From NCBI GenBank assembly GCA_018985225.1, contig JADGIF010000001.1, positions 1 through 64,000 of the forward strand: a stretch of 64,000 bases of DNA, given 5' to 3'. The stretch comes from Amoeboradix gromovi (taxonomy: Eukaryota; Sanchytriomycota; Sanchytriomycetes; Sanchytriales; Sanchytriaceae). The notes beneath the pieces were generated by a model, which worked only from the letters and a program-made list of their open reading frames with translations, was not told the origin of the DNA and made no database searches. Both the position numbers and the translations under genes were made by a program. Each line of letters begins with the position of its first letter. Within the stretch, counting starts at the first letter, position 1. Below are positions 60,184 to 64,000 of this stretch, piece by piece.

Positions 60184-60828
60184 TTAAAGATATTTAATCA
60201 TCTCTGAATAAGAGCATCCAACATCTTCGTCTGTTTCTATACCAATACTTTCAACCAGCTCGCTAGGCTTCTTTTCCATTTTGTCAGAGAGTTCATAAAC
60301 TATTTCCATTGCTTTTGACTTGCGAGTCTTCCAAAGCTTTAGCATAGCTATGTAAGACTTATTTATGTGGTCTTTCTCTTCTAGATCCATGGGTTGCTCT
60401 TTCAACAGGTCCAAACTTGAACTCAGTTTATCTCGTTTAATTCCCAACTCTTCAAGCTCTTTCAACAGGTCCTCGTCGGATGGATCTTTAGCGATTTCAT
60501 TAATAAACTGAGTATTGCTTTGGACCGTTGCCTTCAACTCTGCTATTGATTCTTCTAATTCTTTTGTTTGCTGTAAAACGACTTCTTCCTCTTCCGGCGT
60601 TTGTCCATCTTCATCCTGGTGCACATAGTAAATAACCTGCTTTCCGTTCTCTTTAAAAGCAATGCTGTCGTTTGCTGCCATATCTGCTAACGCCTTGCTG
60701 GTTGCCGTTTTCTTCAATTGTAAATTTAGACTTATGTCTGTGGCAGAATATGGTCTATTTGTCTCTTTTAAATATTTTAATATTTGAGTTGCTATGTTTT
60801 CAATGTCCGCTGTCTTCGCTTTTGCCAT
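60184..60828 (-). CDS. HOP2: HOP2/PSMC3IP meiotic recombination factor
   Basis: Partner of Mnd1 that helps Dmc1/Rad51 in homologue pairing. The N-terminal winged helix has ILKYLKETNRPYSATDISLN and a KTATSKALADM recognition helix; the leucine-zipper coiled coil (about residues 78-145) and a C-terminal helical part follow. 214 residues, normal length. It is convergent with CFAP20 (1 bp between stops) and divergent from CSE1. Confidence 0.9.
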   Translation of the reverse strand: MAKAKTADIENIATQILKYLKETNRPYSATDISLNLQLKKTATSKALADMAANDSIAFKENGKQVIYYVHQDEDGQTPEEEEVVLQQTKELEESIAELKATVQSNTQFINEIAKDPSDEDLLKELEELGIKRDKLSSSLDLLKEQPMDLEEKDHINKSYIAMLKLWKTRKSKAMEIVYELSDKMEKKPSELVESIGIETDEDVGCSYSEMIKYL

Positions 60829-60868
60829 TTTACGGTATCAGGGAGTCTCTTCTTTTTTTTCAAACACA

Positions 60869-63695
60869 ATGAGCTTATCGGAATTGTTGCTGCAAACTCT
60901 CAACCCTTCAACTCAAAAGAACGCAACATCCTCTTTGTTTCTTCTGGTGGAATCACAGCCAGCTACACTGATGTCATTGTGCGATCTTGTGATATCAAAT
61001 GACAAGGTGGTTTCTCATACAAGTGCAGTTTTTCTAAAGAATTCGATTGCCAAGCATTATCATAAAAGTGAATACATGGATGTGAATAGCCGAAATGTTC
61101 TCAAACAAAGATTGCTTGATCTCTTGATACATCCGTTGTGTTCTAAAATAGTAAGACAGCAAATTAGTGTTTCCATCTCTAGCGTAGCTGATACAGATAG
61201 CTGGACTGATCTACCTAGTATTCTAGGCTCTACTCTAACAAGCTCCAGCTTGGAAACTCAGTTATTATGTTTAGAAACTATTTATTTGTATGTCACAGTT
61301 TGGAAGAAGTATGACTTGTCCGCTAATGTCGTACTGGATATTCAGCATTCATGCAACACTTTCTTTGTTCCCTTGTTTCTTCCATATATTGAGAATTGCT
61401 TTTCCAGTTTACCCAGCAATCGGGAAGTTGAACAGTATGATATACAATTTCAGTTATTTCTGATCATATCCAAGATATTCAAGTGCTTTATTATTCATGA
61501 TATTCCTCAGCAGTTAGAGCCCCATATTCCTCGACTAAGCAGTATTTTATGTTTTTTTATTAGGTTCAACAATCCCCAATACAAACAGCATGAACAGAAC
61601 CTACTGCATGAGTCCACGAAACTAACTAAATTAAGAGGTTCTATTCTAGATACTATCCATCTACTATTATCTAAATACCTCGATGATGTCGCTGATATCA
61701 AAAGCACTTTAATAACTGCAGTTTGGGATTTAGTTATTGAATATTCATTTACGGTCGAAGAATCCTTAAATTCTACCAACTTAACTACTTCTACTAGGGA
61801 TGTTATGATATCCAAAGCTTTGCAAGTGATTTGCGTCTGTATAATCCATAATATTAATAACGAGATATTTCTAGGCAACGGAAATGTAGAATCAGTTGAT
61901 TTTCTAGTAAACAAGGTTATAATTGGTAATATTTTAGTCCGGAGAGAGGATCTGGAGCTCTTCGAGGATGATCCACTCAGTTATGCATTTAGAGAGTTGC
62001 ACGGAACCGAATCTAGCAGCATTAACAAGTCAACAAATGATCTTGTTAGCGCTTTGTTAAAGTTCTCTCCACTAGGCTCTTCTATAATATCATCATGCAT
62101 TAGATATATTGATTTGTTTATCAAGTCATTCAACAGTAACGATCCCAACAGCTGGAAGTATAAATCAACAGCTACTCGTATTATATGCTGTTTGAACCAA
62201 CCAGACGTTTGCACCCAGTACATAATTAACCATGTGCTACCTGATTTAAATGCGTCCTCCACTATGCCCTTGTTGTTAAGCGATGCTATTTATTGTATCA
62301 CTCATTTTAAAAACCTGCTTGGTAGTGAAATAGAAAGTATATTGACTAAATTAGTAGAAATCCTACATGTCCAGTCCATGAGTAGCCAGCTTAATACAGT
62401 TGTCTGTACTTTTAGTTGCAATGCTATTTCTCTGCTACTTTCCAAATCAACAGCATTTGATCACTCTTTACTGTTAACTAGTGTATTTAGAATATTGAGC
62501 AACCAGACAGGGGTGTACAAGTCAGAAAATGAATATTACCTAAAGGTGGTCGTAAAAGCGATTTTAACAATGCCAAGTGTTGAATTACAGAACAAAAGTA
62601 ATGTGTTGTTAAATGAGCTAATATCTATACTAGAGATAGTAGGACAAAACCCAATTAACCCAAAATTTAACCACTATTTGTTTGAATGTATAGGGATGGT
62701 ACTAAGACAATCTAGCTTAAACAACCCGTCAATTAGTAGCCAATACGATGAGGAGCTGGTGCCTATGTTTGGGAATATATTGAGAATGGATATTAGTGAA
62801 TACAGCCCGTATATATTCCAAATATTGACAATAATGTGTAACACAGCAAATACTCCAAATTTGGATATATTGATGCCAACCTTGGTGAAACCGAACGTGT
62901 GGGAAAGCAATGGAAACATCAAGTCACTTGTAGTACTGTTTAGCATGTATATGGTACACCATCAAGAGAAATTAAAAGAGATTGTGCTCCCATTGCTTGG
63001 CGTGTTTCAAAAATTAATACAATCAAAGCAAACTAGTAGAGAGGGAATGAAATTGTTACAATCCATGTACCACTACAACTTGATATCGCCAGAGTATACA
63101 AACACGATTTTTAATGTATTATTGACCCGATTGAACCAAAACAAGCAATTCGGAATAGATTTCACCAACTTTGCTTGTTATTTGTCTTCTAACAATAACT
63201 TTGGAGCAGACTATTTCATTAACTGTTTAGAAAGTATACAGCAAGGGTACTTATTATTAATCTAGGATTACTAGCGGAATCTTGAAAAATGTAATGATAG
63301 TTAGTAGCAAAGAGATCCTAGGAGTAACTAATCGAAAGCTGTGTATTGTAGGGTTAGGGAATATAGCGATGTGTAACTATGTTATTCAAGGACCGTTAGA
63401 GCTTCTAGTAGAGTTGATAGATGGGATTATAACTCTTACACAAACAGTATCAACTTATACTGCGAAACCCAAAGATTTTGTAGAGCTAGACGATGAAGTT
63501 GAAGATGAAAAAGACTACGGCGCCACTTTCGTACAACTGAAGTCAGCAGTTACTGTGGTAATGGATCCAGTAAGTGAAATAAAGAATACAAAAGAGTATA
63601 CTATGGATTTGATGAAGAAGATATATGGAGTAAATGCTGATGTATTTAATAAGATTCAGTCACCAGGCAGTGTAGCGTTTTTAAGGGAAATGTAG
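60869..63695 (+). CDS. CSE1: Exportin-2/CSE1, importin-alpha re-export receptor
   Basis: HEAT-repeat karyopherin that returns importin alpha to the cytoplasm with RanGTP. The start MSLSELLLQTLNPSTQ and AVFLKNSIAKHY, LFEDDPLSYAFRE (family: FEDDPxEYIRRD), KYKSTATRIICCL and GMKLLQSMYHYN are CSE1-like. A 19-nt intron at 63247-63265 joins IQQG to ITSGILKNVMIVSSK; the frame continues through CIVGLGN to 63695. About 935 residues. Start at the ATG at 60869; earlier in-frame codons are antisense to HOP2. Confidence 0.9.
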
Positions 63696-63741
63696 TAAAT
63701 TAATAGCTTCGTATCATTTGTTTTACCTCTTTGAAACCAGC

Positions 63742-64000
63742 ATGTCTTTTGATGATGATTTTGATGTACCGTTAACAGATATCATGGCAAATGTATCAGA
63801 AGTAACAGTACTTAAGCATGAGTCGAAGAGATTCTCTGAGCACTATTATACTATTTATCCATATTATTTCAATTCTACAAAGTTGCCGAAATGCACTAGA
63901 AGCTGTTATGAAGGAGTGGACATCACAATATATCACTTGACAAAGACGTTAACTAGCATGGGATACGAATTTAAGCTGGAATGGAAGAGACATCCGAGAG
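63742..64000 (+). CDS. SEC65: Signal recognition particle subunit SEC65/SRP19, truncated by the window
   Basis: Acidic start (MSFDDDFDVPLTD) then the SRP19 core: YYTIYPYYFNSTKLPKCTRS, where the GRRI-like stretch is replaced by CTRSCYEG, then LTSMGYEFKLEWKRHPRE. SRP19 binds SRP RNA and allows SRP54 to join. The gene runs past the right edge. Assignment rests on the IYPxYFN and K-HPR signatures. Confidence 0.82.
   Translation, partial: MSFDDDFDVPLTDIMANVSEVTVLKHESKRFSEHYYTIYPYYFNSTKLPKCTRSCYEGVDITIYHLTKTLTSMGYEFKLEWKRHPR

Noticed and set aside
1-64000. CRISPR arrays, rRNA genes and tRNA genes
   Set aside because: No evenly spaced repeats and no recognisable rRNA or tRNA cores were seen by eye; a tRNA scan was not possible here.

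Overview
This window looks like nuclear DNA from an early-diverging, flagellated (zoosporic) fungus with a compact, AT-rich genome. Fungal markers include a KCH-type potassium channel, the polarisome protein SPA2, a septin, the autophagy lipase ATG15, an STB6-like protein and homoserine O-acetyltransferase. The flagellar set is IFT52, CFAP20, a CEP95-like CH-domain protein and an ASH-domain protein. It is not a microsporidian-grade reduced genome: it keeps respiratory genes (SDH4, QCR8, MZM1/LYRM7, COQ9), mitochondrial GatA, methionine synthesis and meiosis genes (HEI10, HOP2). The species cannot be named from the sequence alone.

Genes are packed tightly on both strands. Many neighbours touch, overlap by a few bases, or begin head-to-head with almost no space between start codons. 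Twelve introns can be placed by protein homology, and all are only 19-22 nt long. They begin GTA and end in TAG (ten) or CAG (two), with a TAA-containing branch-like motif a few bases before the 3' end in most.

Layout: 0-8 kb holds FAL1, GatA, CDS1, a HEAT-repeat karyopherin-like gene and an unknown nuclease-fold candidate. 8-13 kb is a degenerate island with an MLKL-like (four-helix bundle plus kinase) gene and a bacterial-type, DRT/Abi-like reverse transcriptase, both broken. 13-15.6 kb holds IFT52 and MRS2. 15.6-17.4 kb is a cluster of transposon relics. 17.4-26.3 kb holds an ASH-domain protein, an MBOAT acyltransferase, HEI10, a septin and ATG15. 26.4-30.8 kb mixes Fanzor-type relics with QCR8, DPM2, SF3B4 and DIM1. 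30.8-42.4 kb is a dense run of housekeeping genes (MscS channel, CwfJ, SEL1, COQ9, MET2, SEC59, Alba, UBL, POT1-like, SDH4, EAF-like, KCH1). 42.4-49.8 kb holds lineage-specific genes, prefoldin 3, LYRM7 and more relics. 49.8-64 kb holds UBA4, a cyclin, SPA2, RBBP4, TBCK, CFAP20, HOP2, CSE1 and the start of SEC65.

The most notable theme is two relic families related to the eukaryotic TnpB homologues (Fanzor). Family A (six copies) carries an IS607-TnpB/Fanzor2-like zinc ribbon with a DRD motif and a strongly conserved 3' end. Family B has terminal inverted repeats and an ERD-type Fanzor1-like tail that runs into the inverted repeat. All copies are internally deleted or decayed, and several sit directly upstream of housekeeping genes.
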